Source: Hyphomonadaceae bacterium
GTDB lineage: Bacteria > Pseudomonadota > Alphaproteobacteria > Caulobacterales > Hyphomonadaceae
Assembly: GCA_022844475.1 (NCBI GenBank)
Contig: JALHLR010000001.1
Location: 124,001-188,000, forward strand
DNA: 64,000 bases
Direction: 5' to 3'
Positions within the stretch are counted from its first letter, which is position 1. Every line of letters begins with the position of its first letter. A model generated the notes under the pieces. The model made no database searches. It was given only the letters and a program-made list of their open reading frames with translations, and was not told where the DNA came from. The position numbers and the translations under genes are program-made. Of the stretch, positions 17,088 to 26,658 are shown in pieces.

Positions 17088-18458
17088 TCAGCCAGCCGCC
17101 CGGACTTCGCCAGGCGCCGCCACTTCAATGCCAGCGTCCTGATAGGCGCGCAGCTTGTTGCGCAGCGTCCGGATCGAGATACCGAGAATGTTCGCGGCGT
17201 GCGTGCGATTGCCGAGGCAATGATCGAGCGTCTGCAGGATCAGGTCCTGCTCGACCTCCGCCACTGTCTGGCCGACGCGAATGGTTGCTTCGCGAATGGC
17301 GATCTCGGCTGCGTTGACGGCGCGCTCGGCAGTTGCGTCGAGCGCATTGCCCTGCACTGGGCGGCCATCCGGCGTACGCAGGTCGTCGACCGTGATTTCC
17401 GAACTGCGCGCCAGGATCACAGCGCGATGCATCGCATTCTCGAGCTCGCGCACATTGCCGAGCCAGGACGCGCAGTGGATCCTTTCACGCGCGGCATCTG
17501 ACAGCGTCCGGACAAATCCGTTGGCGGTCGCGTACTTCTCGACGAAATAGTCGGCGAGGGCGGAAAGGTCGTTCGGACGCTCCCGCAGCGGGGGGATGTG
17601 CAGGTTCATCACGTTGAGCCGGTAAAGCAGGTCCTTCCGGAACTCGCCGCGGATCACGGCCTCCTGCAGGATGCGGTTCGACGTTGCGATGATCCGGATA
17701 TTGACCGGCACCGGCTTCGATCCGCCGACGCGGTCGATCTCGCGTTCCTGGATGGCGCGCAGCAGCTTGGCTTGAAGCCGGATATCCATCTCCGATATCT
17801 CGTCCAGCAGCAGCGTGCCGCCATCGGCCTCTTCGAACTTGCCGATGCGACGCGCCACGGCGCCAGTGAATGCGCCCTTCTCATGGCCGAACAGTTCGCT
17901 CTCGAGCAGGTTTTCCGGAATGGCGGCGCAGTTGACGGAGATGAACGGCTTTTCCGAACGTCGCGAACGCTTGTGCAGGTAGCGCGCCATCACTTCCTTG
18001 CCGACGCCGCTCTCGCCGGTGATCAGCACGGACGCATCCGACGGCGCGATCTGGTCGGCCAGCTGCTTGATCTCGATCATCGCGGAGTCCTGCGCGATGA
18101 GCGGGCGGTCATCGTCTGCGACAGCGGCCAGGACGGCTGCGATCAGTTCGGGATCGGGGGGCAGCGGAATGAACTCGCGCGCGCCGGCGCGGATTGCGTT
18201 GGCGGCGGTGTCGGGGCTTGCGCCGATGCCGCAGGCGACGACGGGAGCAACGATGCGCTCCTGCTTCATCGCATTGACCAGCGATCTGATGTCCTCATGG
18301 ACGTCGATCATTACGATGTCGGCGCCGCGACCCGTGCGCAGCAGCTCCATTGCGGTAGCGGCGTCGTGCGCGTGCAGGACTTTCGCGCCCTTGTCGTAGG
18401 CGATCTTGGTGGCAGCGGAAAGTTGTCCCGCGAGATTTCCGATGATCAGAACACGCAT
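17088..18458 (-). CDS. flbD: Sigma-54-dependent flagellar regulator FlbD
   Basis: A 456-residue NtrC-type activator: receiver-like domain (1-110), AAA+ domain with Walker A GESGVGKE (148-155) and the sigma-54 contact GAFTGA (195-200), and a C-terminal Fis-type helix-turn-helix ([19 protein letters not shown]). The receiver is degenerate: the usual acidic pair is GN (7-8) and the conserved Lys is lost, though D52 remains. This fits Caulobacter FlbD, which is controlled by FliX rather than simple phosphorylation. It should activate the sigma-54 promoters at 26479 and 26659. Confidence 0.93.
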   Translation of the reverse strand: MRVLIIGNLAGQLSAATKIAYDKGAKVLHAHDAATAMELLRTGRGADIVMIDVHEDIRSLVNAMKQERIVAPVVACGIGASPDTAANAIRAGAREFIPLPPDPELIAAVLAAVADDDRPLIAQDSAMIEIKQLADQIAPSDASVLITGESGVGKEVMARYLHKRSRRSEKPFISVNCAAIPENLLESELFGHEKGAFTGAVARRIGKFEEADGGTLLLDEISEMDIRLQAKLLRAIQEREIDRVGGSKPVPVNIRIIATSNRILQEAVIRGEFRKDLLYRLNVMNLHIPPLRERPNDLSALADYFVEKYATANGFVRTLSDAARERIHCASWLGNVRELENAMHRAVILARSSEITVDDLRTPDGRPVQGNALDATAERAVNAAEIAIREATIRVGQTVAEVEQDLILQTLDHCLGNRTHAANILGISIRTLRNKLRAYQDAGIEVAAPGEVRAAG

Positions 18459-18468
18459 GGGTTTTCCT

Positions 18469-18822
18469 TCAGCCGTCCGAGTTCTTGATGATTTCCGTCA
18501 TGGTCACGCCCAGACGATCGTCGACGACGACCACCTCCCCACGGGCGACCAGGCGGGAGTTGACATAGATGTCGATGGCTTCACCGACCCGGCGGTCGAG
18601 TTCCAGAACGGAACCTTCGGTGAGTTCGAGAAGCTTCGAGACTTCGATGGTCGTACGTCCGATCACGGCCTGCACGGAGACCGGCACGTCAAAGACGGGC
18701 TTCAGGTCAGATGCGATCTTGTCGCGCGCATCGAGCATATCGGAGGACGGCATGCTGGCCTTGCGCGGGGCGGCGACGCCACTCTGGGCCAGATCCGGCA
18801 GATTCAGGTCATTGGTGCTCAT
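18469..18822 (-). CDS. fliN: Flagellar motor switch protein FliN
   Basis: A 117-residue protein whose C-terminal SpoA domain shows VPVSVQAVIGRTTIEVSKLL, GSVLELDRRVGEAIDIYVN and ARGEVVVVDDRLGVTMTEI, all standard FliN. It forms the lower part of the switch complex C-ring with FliM and FliG. It is 10 bp upstream of flbD and 6 bp downstream of fliH in the fliF operon. Confidence 0.95.
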   Translation of the reverse strand: MSTNDLNLPDLAQSGVAAPRKASMPSSDMLDARDKIASDLKPVFDVPVSVQAVIGRTTIEVSKLLELTEGSVLELDRRVGEAIDIYVNSRLVARGEVVVVDDRLGVTMTEIIKNSDG

Positions 18823-18828
18823 GATGTC

Positions 18829-19446
18829 CTACGCGGCGGCAAACAGGTCGAGCTGCGGGGCCACAGGGTCCTGCAGGCGGGAAGCGATGATCGTGTCGAT
18901 GGCGGCCTCGACGGCATCGCGGCTGAAGCCGGTCGCGCCGTCGGCCCACTCGACGCGCCAGTCGCCAGGCTTGGCCTTGGCGTCGGGTGCGAACGACACG
19001 CTGCCGCCGACGCCCTTGGCGCGGAGTTGCTCAAGGCGGCGCTCGACGGCGGGGATCGCGTCCGGTGCAATCGCGACGGTGATCGCAGGGTTCAGCTTGA
19101 GCTGGCGTATGACGTCGGCGATTGCGGCTGCAGCGATTTCCTCGCCCTGCCGGTCAAGCGCCGCGCCGGCGATGCGCTTGGCGGCGATCATCGCAAGTTC
19201 CGCGGCTTCAGCGCGCAATTGTTCGGCGACAGCGGAAAGCTGGGCCGCGACCGGCGCGAGGGTGACCACAATGCGGTCGACCGAGGCAAAGCCCGCTTGC
19301 TTCGCGCGTGCTTCGCCCTCGGCGCGCGCCTTGGCAGCCAGCTGGTCGGCCTCGTCGCGCGAAAAGTACTTGCGCTCGGGGCCGGACAGCACTTCGCCCT
19401 CGGCGTTGAACTCGGTTGCGAACAGAAAGGGGGATGTCTGGACCAT
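18829..19446 (-). CDS. fliH: FliH/FlbE-like flagellar assembly protein
   Basis: A 205-residue protein in the position of Caulobacter flbE/fliH, between fliG and fliN. The N-terminus is short and polar; a helix rich in Ala/Glu (SRDEADQLAAKARAEGEARA) resembles the FliH stalk, followed by a compact domain ending in DGATGFSRDAVEAAIDTII. FliH-type proteins bind FliI and dock the ATPase at the C-ring. The start codon overlaps the fliG stop by one base. The call is mainly by position and architecture. Confidence 0.75.
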   Translation of the reverse strand: MVQTSPFLFATEFNAEGEVLSGPERKYFSRDEADQLAAKARAEGEARAKQAGFASVDRIVVTLAPVAAQLSAVAEQLRAEAAELAMIAAKRIAGAALDRQGEEIAAAAIADVIRQLKLNPAITVAIAPDAIPAVERRLEQLRAKGVGGSVSFAPDAKAKPGDWRVEWADGATGFSRDAVEAAIDTIIASRLQDPVAPQLDLFAAA

Positions 19447-20576
19447 CAGTAAATCAACTCGTCCTGGCCACCGCTTTCGGCGAGCATGATCTCGCCGCGA
19501 TCGGCGAGCGCCTTGGCGACGACCACCATTTCCTGCTGGGCGGTCTCGACGTCCTTGAGTTTGACCGGCCCCATCGCGGCCATCTCGTCACGCATGAGCT
19601 TGGCCGCGCGTTCCGACATGTTCGACATGAACAGGTTGCGCATCTCGTCATTGGCGCCCTTGAGCGCGAGGCCCAGCTTGTTCTTGTCGATGTTGCGCAG
19701 CAGCGTCTGGACGCCGCCCGGATCGAGCTTGGAGAGATCCTCGAACACGAACATCAGCGAGCGGATCTTGTCGGCCGCATCCTTGTTCTTGTCCTCGAGC
19801 AGCGACATGAAGCGCCCCTCGGTCTGGCGGTCGAAATTGTTGAAGATCGATGCCATCTGTTCATGGCTGTCGCGCTTCGATGTGCGTGCCAGGTTGGTCA
19901 TGAACTCATTGCGCAGCGTGACTTCGATCTTTTCAAGAATGTCGCGCTGTACCGGCTCCATGCGGAGCATGCGCTGGATGACTTCAAGCGCGAATTCCGG
20001 GGGCAGGGCCGTGAGCACCCGCGCCGAGTGCTCCGTCTTGATCTTCGAGAGGATGACTGAAACCGTCTGCGGGTATTCGTTCTTGAGATAGTTCGCGAGA
20101 ACCTGCTCGTTCACATTGGCGAGCTTGTCCCACATCGTGCGGCCGGCGGGGCCGCGCACCTCCTCCATCAGCGCATCCACCTTCTCGCGCGGCAGGAATT
20201 GCAGCAGCAGGCGATGCGTCTGCTCGTAGGAGCCCGTGACGGCGCCAGAGCCTGAAAGGCGGTTCACGAAGTCCTTGATCAGGTATTCCACGGTCTCTGC
20301 CTTGACCGGGCCGAGGTTGGACATTGCGCCCGAAATCTCGCGCAGTTCATCATCGTCCAGCAGATCCCATACCGGCTTTGCCTGTTCACCGAGGGCCAGC
20401 AGCAGGATCGCCGCCTTCTCCGAACCATGCATTCCGGCGACTGTAGTGATCGTCTCGACAATGCGGCGGTTGGTGTCGGCGCTGATGTCTTCGCGCTGCT
20501 GGGGCGGCGCAGGCGCGCCGGCGTTTTCGTCCGACTGGCTTGCCGACTGTTTTTGCTGGGCGGCGCTCTTGCTCAT
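19446..20576 (-). CDS. fliG: Flagellar motor switch protein FliG
   Basis: A 376-residue C-ring protein. It has the N-terminal FliF-binding domain ([20 protein letters not shown]), the middle domain and the C-terminal torque domain with charged helix ([20 protein letters not shown] and [20 protein letters not shown]). The first 35 residues are a Gln/Ser-rich extension. It overlaps fliF by 4 bp. Confidence 0.96.
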   Translation of the reverse strand: MSKSAAQQKQSASQSDENAGAPAPPQQREDISADTNRRIVETITTVAGMHGSEKAAILLLALGEQAKPVWDLLDDDELREISGAMSNLGPVKAETVEYLIKDFVNRLSGSGAVTGSYEQTHRLLLQFLPREKVDALMEEVRGPAGRTMWDKLANVNEQVLANYLKNEYPQTVSVILSKIKTEHSARVLTALPPEFALEVIQRMLRMEPVQRDILEKIEVTLRNEFMTNLARTSKRDSHEQMASIFNNFDRQTEGRFMSLLEDKNKDAADKIRSLMFVFEDLSKLDPGGVQTLLRNIDKNKLGLALKGANDEMRNLFMSNMSERAAKLMRDEMAAMGPVKLKDVETAQQEMVVVAKALADRGEIMLAESGGQDELIY

Positions 20577-22345
20577 GCCGCACGATCCGATGACTCTTCA
20601 GAAAGCCACGACCGGATGATGGCGATCGACTCCTCCGGGTGGGCGGCGACGACTTCGGAGATTTTCTTGATCGACGACACCTTCACCTGTCCGGAGATGC
20701 GCGCAACGTCGATTCCGGCGTCAAGACGATCGGGCGTCGAAGTCTCGAAGTTCACCGTGTTGCCCTGAGGCAGGCTGCCACTGTGGCGGATCGTCGTCTC
20801 ACCATCACCTGAACGCTGCTGCATCAGGATGACTTGCTGCGCCTGATGGGCTGCGATCGCCTTGGCGCGCTTGGCGCCCTTCAGCGCCTGGATTTCCGGA
20901 GGCAGGCTGTCCGGATCTGGCTTCGAGAACAGTCCCGAGATCAGCGGGCGCAGGACGAAGAATACCAGCGCCAGCGCCGTCAGGACGAGGGCGAGGATTT
21001 CGCCGATGCGCACAAGGTCGAACTTGTCCAGATCGAACGGCCCGGGCGCTGCCGCGCCATCCATCGACGTGTCTGGCCGGGCAAAGGCGGTGCTTTCGAC
21101 CGTCACGACGTCGCCGCGCTGTTCGTTGAACAGGACGGCAGATTTGACCAGGGCCGTGACACGCGCGATCTCTTCCGGGGAACGGTCCTGCCAGGTGGCA
21201 GGCGCGCCCTCCGCGCCGGCGACGCGCACCTGGTCCAGCGCGACGGCGACGGACAGGCGCTTGATCGCGCCGCCCTCGATCACTTCGGTCCGGACGGTCT
21301 TGTCCATCTCGTAGTTGATCGTGGCTTCAGTACGGTTGGTCTGCGACTGGCTTGTCGGCAGTGGGGTGGCAGCGGGAGCCGCACCTGTCGGGACATTGTT
21401 TGCGACCGTCGTTTCATCGCCAGGCGCGAGGTCGGAACTCGACGAGCTGTCCTCCACCGTCGTTTCCGAGCGGACAACGCGGCTATCGGGATCGAAGCTT
21501 TCGGAGCTCTGGGTGACGCGATTGAAGTCGGCGTCGATCGAAACAGTCACCTTGGCGGCACCCGGACCGGCAATGTTCTCGATCACGTCGAGAACCTTTT
21601 TCCGGTAGCTTTCCTCCATGGACAGCCGCCGTTCGTCGCCGTTCGTGCCGCCGCCGGTAGCCGAGCCTGATTCATCGGAAGCAGCCGCCAGAAGCCTGCC
21701 GTCCGTGCTTGTCACGGTCACAGACTCGACACTCAGCCCCGGCACCTGCGAGGCGATAAGGTTGCGGATCGCCCGTACCTTCTCGGCCGGCATCATGTTG
21801 CCGGAGAGTTTGAGGACGACGGCAGCCTTGGGCTTGTCGCTGTTCTGCTGGAAGAGCGGTTTATCGGGGATCGAGAGGTGGACCTTGGCCGACTGGACCA
21901 TGTCATAGGCGGAGATCGAGCGTTCCAGCTCGCCCTCCATGGCCCGCAGTTTCTTGATGTTGAGGACGAACTGGGTCTCGCCCAGCGCGTCGGACTTGTC
22001 GAAGATCTCCCAGCCGACCGACCCGCGCGTCGGCAGGCCCTGCTCGGACAGCATCATCCGGGCGTCTTCGACCTTGGCGGCGTCGACGAAAATGGCCGAA
22101 CCGCCGCCTTCGAGCGAATAGGCGACGCCGGCGGTGTCGAGCTTGCCGCTGATTTCGGCCGCTTCCTCGAGGTCGAGGCCGGAGAACAGGAGCTTTTTCC
22201 CGCCTTCGCCGCCCTGAAGCATGATCACGCCGAGACCGCCGCCTACCAGGGCGACGACGACGAGCGCCGCGGCAATACGCATGCGGCCTGACCGGGCCAG
22301 CTGGCCGATCAGTCCCTTGGAATCGTCTGGTTTGATGTCCGCCAT
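20573..22345 (-). CDS. fliF: Flagellar MS-ring protein FliF
   Basis: A 590-residue MS-ring subunit. There is a transmembrane helix near residue 30 ([20 protein letters not shown]), ring-building motifs ([33 protein letters not shown]), a variable periplasmic segment rich in Ser/Asp (about 290-340), a second transmembrane helix near 450 ([20 protein letters not shown]) and a FliG-binding tail. It is the first gene of an 8-gene operon ending at flhG; two CtrA-like boxes lie upstream. Confidence 0.97.
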   Translation of the reverse strand: MADIKPDDSKGLIGQLARSGRMRIAAALVVVALVGGGLGVIMLQGGEGGKKLLFSGLDLEEAAEISGKLDTAGVAYSLEGGGSAIFVDAAKVEDARMMLSEQGLPTRGSVGWEIFDKSDALGETQFVLNIKKLRAMEGELERSISAYDMVQSAKVHLSIPDKPLFQQNSDKPKAAVVLKLSGNMMPAEKVRAIRNLIASQVPGLSVESVTVTSTDGRLLAAASDESGSATGGGTNGDERRLSMEESYRKKVLDVIENIAGPGAAKVTVSIDADFNRVTQSSESFDPDSRVVRSETTVEDSSSSSDLAPGDETTVANNVPTGAAPAATPLPTSQSQTNRTEATINYEMDKTVRTEVIEGGAIKRLSVAVALDQVRVAGAEGAPATWQDRSPEEIARVTALVKSAVLFNEQRGDVVTVESTAFARPDTSMDGAAAPGPFDLDKFDLVRIGEILALVLTALALVFFVLRPLISGLFSKPDPDSLPPEIQALKGAKRAKAIAAHQAQQVILMQQRSGDGETTIRHSGSLPQGNTVNFETSTPDRLDAGIDVARISGQVKVSSIKKISEVVAAHPEESIAIIRSWLSEESSDRAA

Positions 22346-22406
22346 GCCCGCCCGGAAAACTGCTTCGCCGCGATTTGCGACTAGGCAGGAAATTCCCAGT
22401 GCGTGG

Positions 22407-22454
22407 TAAATGGCGTGTTAAGACTCGCGACCGAAGTGGTTAGCGAAACCTTAA
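22407..22454 (-). promoter_or_regulatory. Two tandem CtrA-like boxes upstream of fliF
   Basis: On the minus strand, TTAA-N7-CTAA (22454-22440) and TTAA-N7-TTTA (22421-22407) each differ by one base from the TTAA-N7-TTAA CtrA consensus and have exact 7-nt gaps. A GANTC site (22422-22426) abuts the second. They lie 62-109 bp upstream of the fliF start. Caulobacter fliF is a CtrA-activated class II gene; here binding is inferred. Confidence 0.55.
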
Positions 22455-22519
22455 TACCCGGAGGCGAGCCGCCCCACCCAGAATGCCCCGGGGCGACGCC
22501 TGGTCTGGCAGTAACTGGT

Positions 22520-22789
22520 CTAGCGGTAGTTCTGCAGGCGCGTGGTGCGCAGGCCCTTCACGCCATGGCGCTGATAGAGGCGTTCCCAACCGGCGAACTC
22601 CTCTTTCGTGAGGGCGTAGCGGTCGCAGGCGTCTTCGGCCGAAAGCAGTCCCCCATGGACAGCCGCGACAACTTCCGCCTTGCGGCGGGTAACCCACCGC
22701 TGGATCCCCGGCGAGGGGAGGTCAGAGAGTGTGATGTTGCGTCCGTCGGGTCCCACGACGGCCGCGCCGTGAGCGGTTTGGCTCAGCAT
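22520..22789 (-). CDS. sciP: CtrA inhibitor SciP (DUF1153)
   Basis: An 89-residue helix-turn-helix protein with the DUF1153/SciP core RWVTRRKAEVVAAVHGGLLS, then DRYALTKEEFAGWERLYQRH and GLRTTRLQNYR. In Caulobacter SciP binds CtrA and blocks CtrA-driven transcription in late cell cycle. The start at 22789 is chosen because GGAG lies 7 nt upstream; a longer frame to 22834 lacks support. A GANTC site overlaps the leader at 22794-22798. The gene sits between flgE and fliF, as the flagellar-cluster sciP does in relatives. Confidence 0.92.
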   Translation of the reverse strand: MLSQTAHGAAVVGPDGRNITLSDLPSPGIQRWVTRRKAEVVAAVHGGLLSAEDACDRYALTKEEFAGWERLYQRHGVKGLRTTRLQNYR

Positions 22790-23019
22790 GGTTGACTCCA
22801 TATGCTGTTCTAATCGTGGACCGACCATACGCACTGGCGTTTAAGGTGACGCTCAGGCCAACCGCGCGGTTTCGTGGAAACACTCTGCAAAATTCGCACA
22901 ACCATTAAGGACCTTGGTGAGGATTGGAGCCGCGTCGCGCCGACGAAAAGTCCCGGTCGGGCAGGCATGCGATCCGCATCGCAATGCCGCCGTCTACGGA
23001 CGATCAGGCAGCTGTTCGA

Positions 23020-24384
23020 TTACCGCTTCAGCCTTATCAGTTCGTCGAGCATCTCGTCAGCCGTCGTGATGATCTTGGAGGATGCCGAGTACGCGCGCTG
23101 CGTAATGATCAGGTTGGAGAATTCCTCGGCGAGGTCGACGGTCGAGGATTCCAGCGCTCGCGACTTGATGTTGCCGGCGCCGCCAACACCTGCGCCGCGC
23201 ATTGACAGCGCGCCAGTGTCTGGTCCCAGGCGATAGATACCGCCCTGCTCGGCGATCAGTCCGTTGGTGTTCCCGAATGTCGCCAGCGGGATCTGGTAAA
23301 TCCGGCGCGTGAGACCGTTGGTGAAGATGGCTGTGACGAAGCCGTCATCGTCCACGTCGACCGACGCCAGTGAGCCGAAGGGCGTACCATCGATCTGCGA
23401 CGTACCGAGCACCGAAGGAGAGTCATAGTTGGTCAGGCCACCGGGCGCGCCGGGTCCACCCATGTCGAGCGAGATCGTCTGCGTCGCGAGGCCCAGCGTC
23501 GGATCCCACTCTGATCCGCCTGCACCATTCTCGCCAATCGTCACCGAGAGAGGCAGCGTCGAGTTTGTGGCGTCGAGCTGGCCGAATGTGGTGAAGCTTA
23601 CAATGCCGGTTGCGAGTTGTCCGTCCACCAAGGGCGCGCCATCCACGACCTGGCCGGGCGGCAGATGGACTTCGGCGAACCAGGTGTTCGGGCCCTGCTT
23701 GAGGAAGGAGAACGTCAGTGTATGCAGGCCGCCCTGGCTGTCATACATCTGGATCGGAACCTGGAAGTCGGGCGTCACCGCGCCAGAGGCCATGTTGTTC
23801 GCCGTGTCGGTCGCGTCATACGTAGCCGCTGCAGCAGATACCGCCTGCGACGATTGAAGGTTGGCGGAGAGGGACAGCCGCGCGGTTGCCTCGGCGCCGC
23901 CGGCAATGCCTGAAACCCGAACGGACTCGAGGGCGTTGAGATCGGTCGGATTGGCGTCGACAGCGCCCGACGAGTCGACCGGCCAGCCGAGCAGATAGTA
24001 GCCTGCGGCATTCTGCAGGTATCCGTCCGCATCCGGGGTGAACTGGCCGGCGCGGGTGTAGTAATAGGGATCGCGGCTTGTCGCGTCCTCGCTGCGGCCG
24101 CGCACGACGAACATGCCATTGCCCGAGACTGCAAGGTGAGTCGAGACCGAAGATGCCGTCGTCGACCCTTGCTCGTTCATCAACGGGCTCGAACGCGACA
24201 TGACGCCTCCGGCGCTGTAGGCAGGCTGGCGGTTCGGCGAATCCAGCAGCGAGCTGAAGTCCGCCCGGAGGCGCTTGAAGCCCACCGTGTTCACGTTCGC
24301 GATGTTGTCGGAGATCGAAGCCAGTGCGCTGGCGTTGGCGCGCATACCGGCGGCGCCGGCAAGCATGGCGGAGTTGATGCTCAT
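23020..24384 (-). CDS. flgE: Flagellar hook protein FlgE
   Basis: A 454-residue hook subunit. The N-terminal rod-type motif SALASISDNIANVNTVGFKR, a central FlgE region (PIQMYDSQGGLHTLTFSFLK) and the C-terminal SNLIITQRAYSASSKIITTADEML are diagnostic. Length is between enteric (about 400) and Caulobacter (about 590) FlgE. It is the last gene of fliK-flgD-flgE; a 112-bp spacer with two inverted repeats separates it from flgD. Confidence 0.96.
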   Translation of the reverse strand: MSINSAMLAGAAGMRANASALASISDNIANVNTVGFKRLRADFSSLLDSPNRQPAYSAGGVMSRSSPLMNEQGSTTASSVSTHLAVSGNGMFVVRGRSEDATSRDPYYYTRAGQFTPDADGYLQNAAGYYLLGWPVDSSGAVDANPTDLNALESVRVSGIAGGAEATARLSLSANLQSSQAVSAAAATYDATDTANNMASGAVTPDFQVPIQMYDSQGGLHTLTFSFLKQGPNTWFAEVHLPPGQVVDGAPLVDGQLATGIVSFTTFGQLDATNSTLPLSVTIGENGAGGSEWDPTLGLATQTISLDMGGPGAPGGLTNYDSPSVLGTSQIDGTPFGSLASVDVDDDGFVTAIFTNGLTRRIYQIPLATFGNTNGLIAEQGGIYRLGPDTGALSMRGAGVGGAGNIKSRALESSTVDLAEEFSNLIITQRAYSASSKIITTADEMLDELIRLKR

Positions 24385-24400
24385 GGTCGAAGCTCCCAGT

Positions 24401-24450
24401 GGGCCCTAGGGCCCGGTTCGTGTGCGGGTTGGGTCGGCTGCTTTGCAGCC
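24401..24450 (-). repeat. Two inverted repeats between flgD and flgE
   Basis: A 14-bp perfect palindrome GGGCCCTAGGGCCC (24401-24414) lies 17-30 bp upstream of the flgE start. GGCTGC-TTT-GCAGCC (24436-24450) lies further up. Both are in the flgD-flgE spacer and would form stem-loops in the mRNA; they may act in RNA processing or in limiting flgE translation. Confidence 0.45.
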
Positions 24451-24496
24451 TCAGCCGGCGCGCTTCTGCGCCGCAGTCCAGGTTGTCGGCCTAGCG

Positions 24497-25168
24497 CTAC
24501 TGGCGCATCAGCTGCTTGATGTCGGCATAGGCATAGACGCCGGCCGGTGTGGTGAGCGCTGGCTCGCCGTAGGTGAGGTCAACGCCGGTGATCGTGGTGA
24601 CCAGCGAATGCGCCGGTGTGATCGATTTCGCATTGGCATCCTCGGCGATCACGCTGATCCAGTAGGGTTGACCTTCATCAGCGGTCTTGCCGTTGTTGAG
24701 CTTGCCGTCCCATTCGAACTCGTGCGAGCCGGCGGCGAGCTCGCCGGACTTGGAATAGAGCACGCGGCCCGATGCGTCGGTGACGGTGATCGTCGACTTC
24801 GCAGCGTCCGAGGGGAGGGAGTAGCGCCAGTTGATCGGTTCGCCGATGAATTGCGCGCCCGCCGTGTCGATCTCCGCCTGCTGGCCAAGATAGCCGGAGA
24901 GAGCGGCGCCCGCGTTGGCATTCGTCGCCGCCAGCAGCTGCTCGAGCTGCTTGTTCGATTTGATCTGCTGCTCGACGCCGGAGAACTGCACCAGCTGGTC
25001 GGTGAACTTGGAAGAGTCCATCGGCTCGAGCGGATCCTGGTTCTGGATCTGCGCCGTCAGAATGGTGAGGAAGGTATCGAAGTTGTCGGCCAGCGAGGCC
25101 TGCGAGGCGGCGGCGCCTGATCCTGCATTGGTGGCGGGGGTAGGGACGAAGGAGATGGCGTTGGTCAT
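24497..25168 (-). CDS. flgD: Flagellar hook capping protein FlgD
   Basis: A 223-residue hook-cap protein needed for polymerisation of FlgE. The N-terminus has DNFDTFLTILTAQIQNQDPL and SSKFTDQLVQFSGVEQQIKS, the FlgD signature; the C-terminal half has an FlgD Ig-like domain with GSHEFEWDGKLNNGKTADEG. It is 11 bp downstream of fliK in the same operon. Confidence 0.96.
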   Translation of the reverse strand: MTNAISFVPTPATNAGSGAAASQASLADNFDTFLTILTAQIQNQDPLEPMDSSKFTDQLVQFSGVEQQIKSNKQLEQLLAATNANAGAALSGYLGQQAEIDTAGAQFIGEPINWRYSLPSDAAKSTITVTDASGRVLYSKSGELAAGSHEFEWDGKLNNGKTADEGQPYWISVIAEDANAKSITPAHSLVTTITGVDLTYGEPALTTPAGVYAYADIKQLMRQ

Positions 25169-25179
25169 GCGTTGTTCCT

Positions 25180-26394
25180 TCAGGCCACGAGATCAAGTCG
25201 CTGCGGACGCCAGCTTGGCCGCACGGCAGCTGCGGTCTCGTCGGTTACCGGCATGGTCACGGTCTCGAAACGCCGCCACACATCGGGCTGCGCCGGCCGG
25301 CCATTGCTGTCGCGTTGCTGGTTTGCGCTGCCGCTGCCATTGTCGCGCGCGAGTTCGAAGCGCACGCCATTGTCAGCAAGGTCGATGCCCGCGTCTGCAA
25401 GCGCACGTTCGAGCGCCCGCTGTCCGCGCATGAGGTCGGAAAGAGCGGCGCTGTCGTGCGCCGCGAGCACGGCGTGAACCTTGCGATCGGCCCCGATCTC
25501 GATGCGGACGTCGACGCGGCCGAGTTCAGCTGGATCGAGACGAATCTCGAAACGCTGCGCGCGGCCATCGGCGCGTTCGATGATGCGGTTGTAGACCTGG
25601 ATCGTGGCGCCAGGCGCCGCCTGCAGCGCGGCTGGTGTCGGCGTCGTACGCGCCGTTTCGCTGGGCTGGCCGCTGGGTTGCGCCTGTGCGTCTGAGCCCT
25701 GTGCCGACTGCGACGCAAGCACGGCAGCGAAGTCCGGTTTAACAGGCGCCGTATCGCCGGGGGCTGCTGCCGATTGCGCCGCGGCCGCGGCTGCCGCTGG
25801 CTGGGTTGCGGATTGTGCTGCGGGCGCACGGCCGGCCGGGGCAGCGTCTGCCGTATCGGAAGGAGCAGCTTCCGATGCTGGCGGGGATTCGGTCGGCGCG
25901 ATTGCAGGTTGCGTTGCGGCGGCGCTCGCTGCGGGCGAGGCTTGGGCAAGACCGGCAGTCGCCGCGGGCGCCATGGCAAGCGCGCCTGCAGGCGTTGCCG
26001 CGTTTGCAGTAACCGAAATCGGCGCAACTAAGCCTGCACCCTCGGCGCCGGTCTCCGGGGGGGCAGTATCCGGGTCTGACGTGTCGGCAGCCGGCCTGAT
26101 CGTTGCGGCAAACAAGGCAGATCCGTCCGAGGCAGTCAGGCCAGCTTCGGCGCCATCGAGCTGTGTCGGCGCCGCCGTTGCGATCTGGTCATCTGTTGAT
26201 CCGTCACGCGTTTCACGGGGCGTCTCGGTTTGCAGCTCCAAAGCGGGAGAGCTGGTTGAGATGTCCTGGCGGGCCGGAGGCGCGGCTTGCGGCTCAGCGT
26301 TGTCCGCCTCGGCTTCAAGCAGCGAGGCGAATTCAGTATCGCGTCCGTCCGCGATTGCGCGCGCCTCACCTTTGATGAGTGAGCTGGACGGCAT
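25180..26394 (-). CDS. fliK: Flagellar hook-length control protein FliK
   Basis: I trim a very long open frame to the ATG at 26394 (404 residues), because upstream codons run antisense through flgK and because a sigma-54 promoter lies at 26479-26494. The middle is a low-complexity Ala/Pro/Gln-rich ruler region (about 60-280). The C-terminus holds the hook-control domain: RFEIRLDPAELGRVDVRIEI, LRSALSDLMRGQRALERAL-like and GVRFELARDN. FliK measures hook length and switches export specificity. It is first in fliK-flgD-flgE. Confidence 0.88.
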   Translation of the reverse strand: MPSSSLIKGEARAIADGRDTEFASLLEAEADNAEPQAAPPARQDISTSSPALELQTETPRETRDGSTDDQIATAAPTQLDGAEAGLTASDGSALFAATIRPAADTSDPDTAPPETGAEGAGLVAPISVTANAATPAGALAMAPAATAGLAQASPAASAAATQPAIAPTESPPASEAAPSDTADAAPAGRAPAAQSATQPAAAAAAAQSAAAPGDTAPVKPDFAAVLASQSAQGSDAQAQPSGQPSETARTTPTPAALQAAPGATIQVYNRIIERADGRAQRFEIRLDPAELGRVDVRIEIGADRKVHAVLAAHDSAALSDLMRGQRALERALADAGIDLADNGVRFELARDNGSGSANQQRDSNGRPAQPDVWRRFETVTMPVTDETAAAVRPSWRPQRLDLVA

Positions 26395-26478
26395 CAGAAG
26401 GGCGGCTGCAATCGACAAACGCTGACCACGACCTCTACGGCCTCGTCCGGGAATTCGGACGCGGATCAGCAAAAGGTC

Positions 26479-26494
26479 TGCAACCGGCGAGCCA
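26479..26494 (-). promoter_or_regulatory. Sigma-54 promoter for fliK-flgD-flgE
   Basis: The reverse strand reads TGGCTCGCCGGTTGCA, a close match to TGGCACG-N4-TTGCW with GG and GC exactly 10 nt apart. A transcript would start near 26468, about 75 nt upstream of the fliK ATG. Hook genes depend on sigma-54 and FlbD in Caulobacter. Confidence 0.75.
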
Positions 26495-26658
26495 TTAATG
26501 TTTGCATTCAAAAGCCCGCGGGAATGAGGGGTTGGCTGGTTAACGCGCACCGCCGCCGACCCTTCAGCCCGGCAAGACTCGCTGTGCTGCACGGCAGAAC
26601 TTGCCCGGCAGGTTCGGCGCAAGCGGCCGCGCATCGGGACTAAGTGACAACCCACGGG

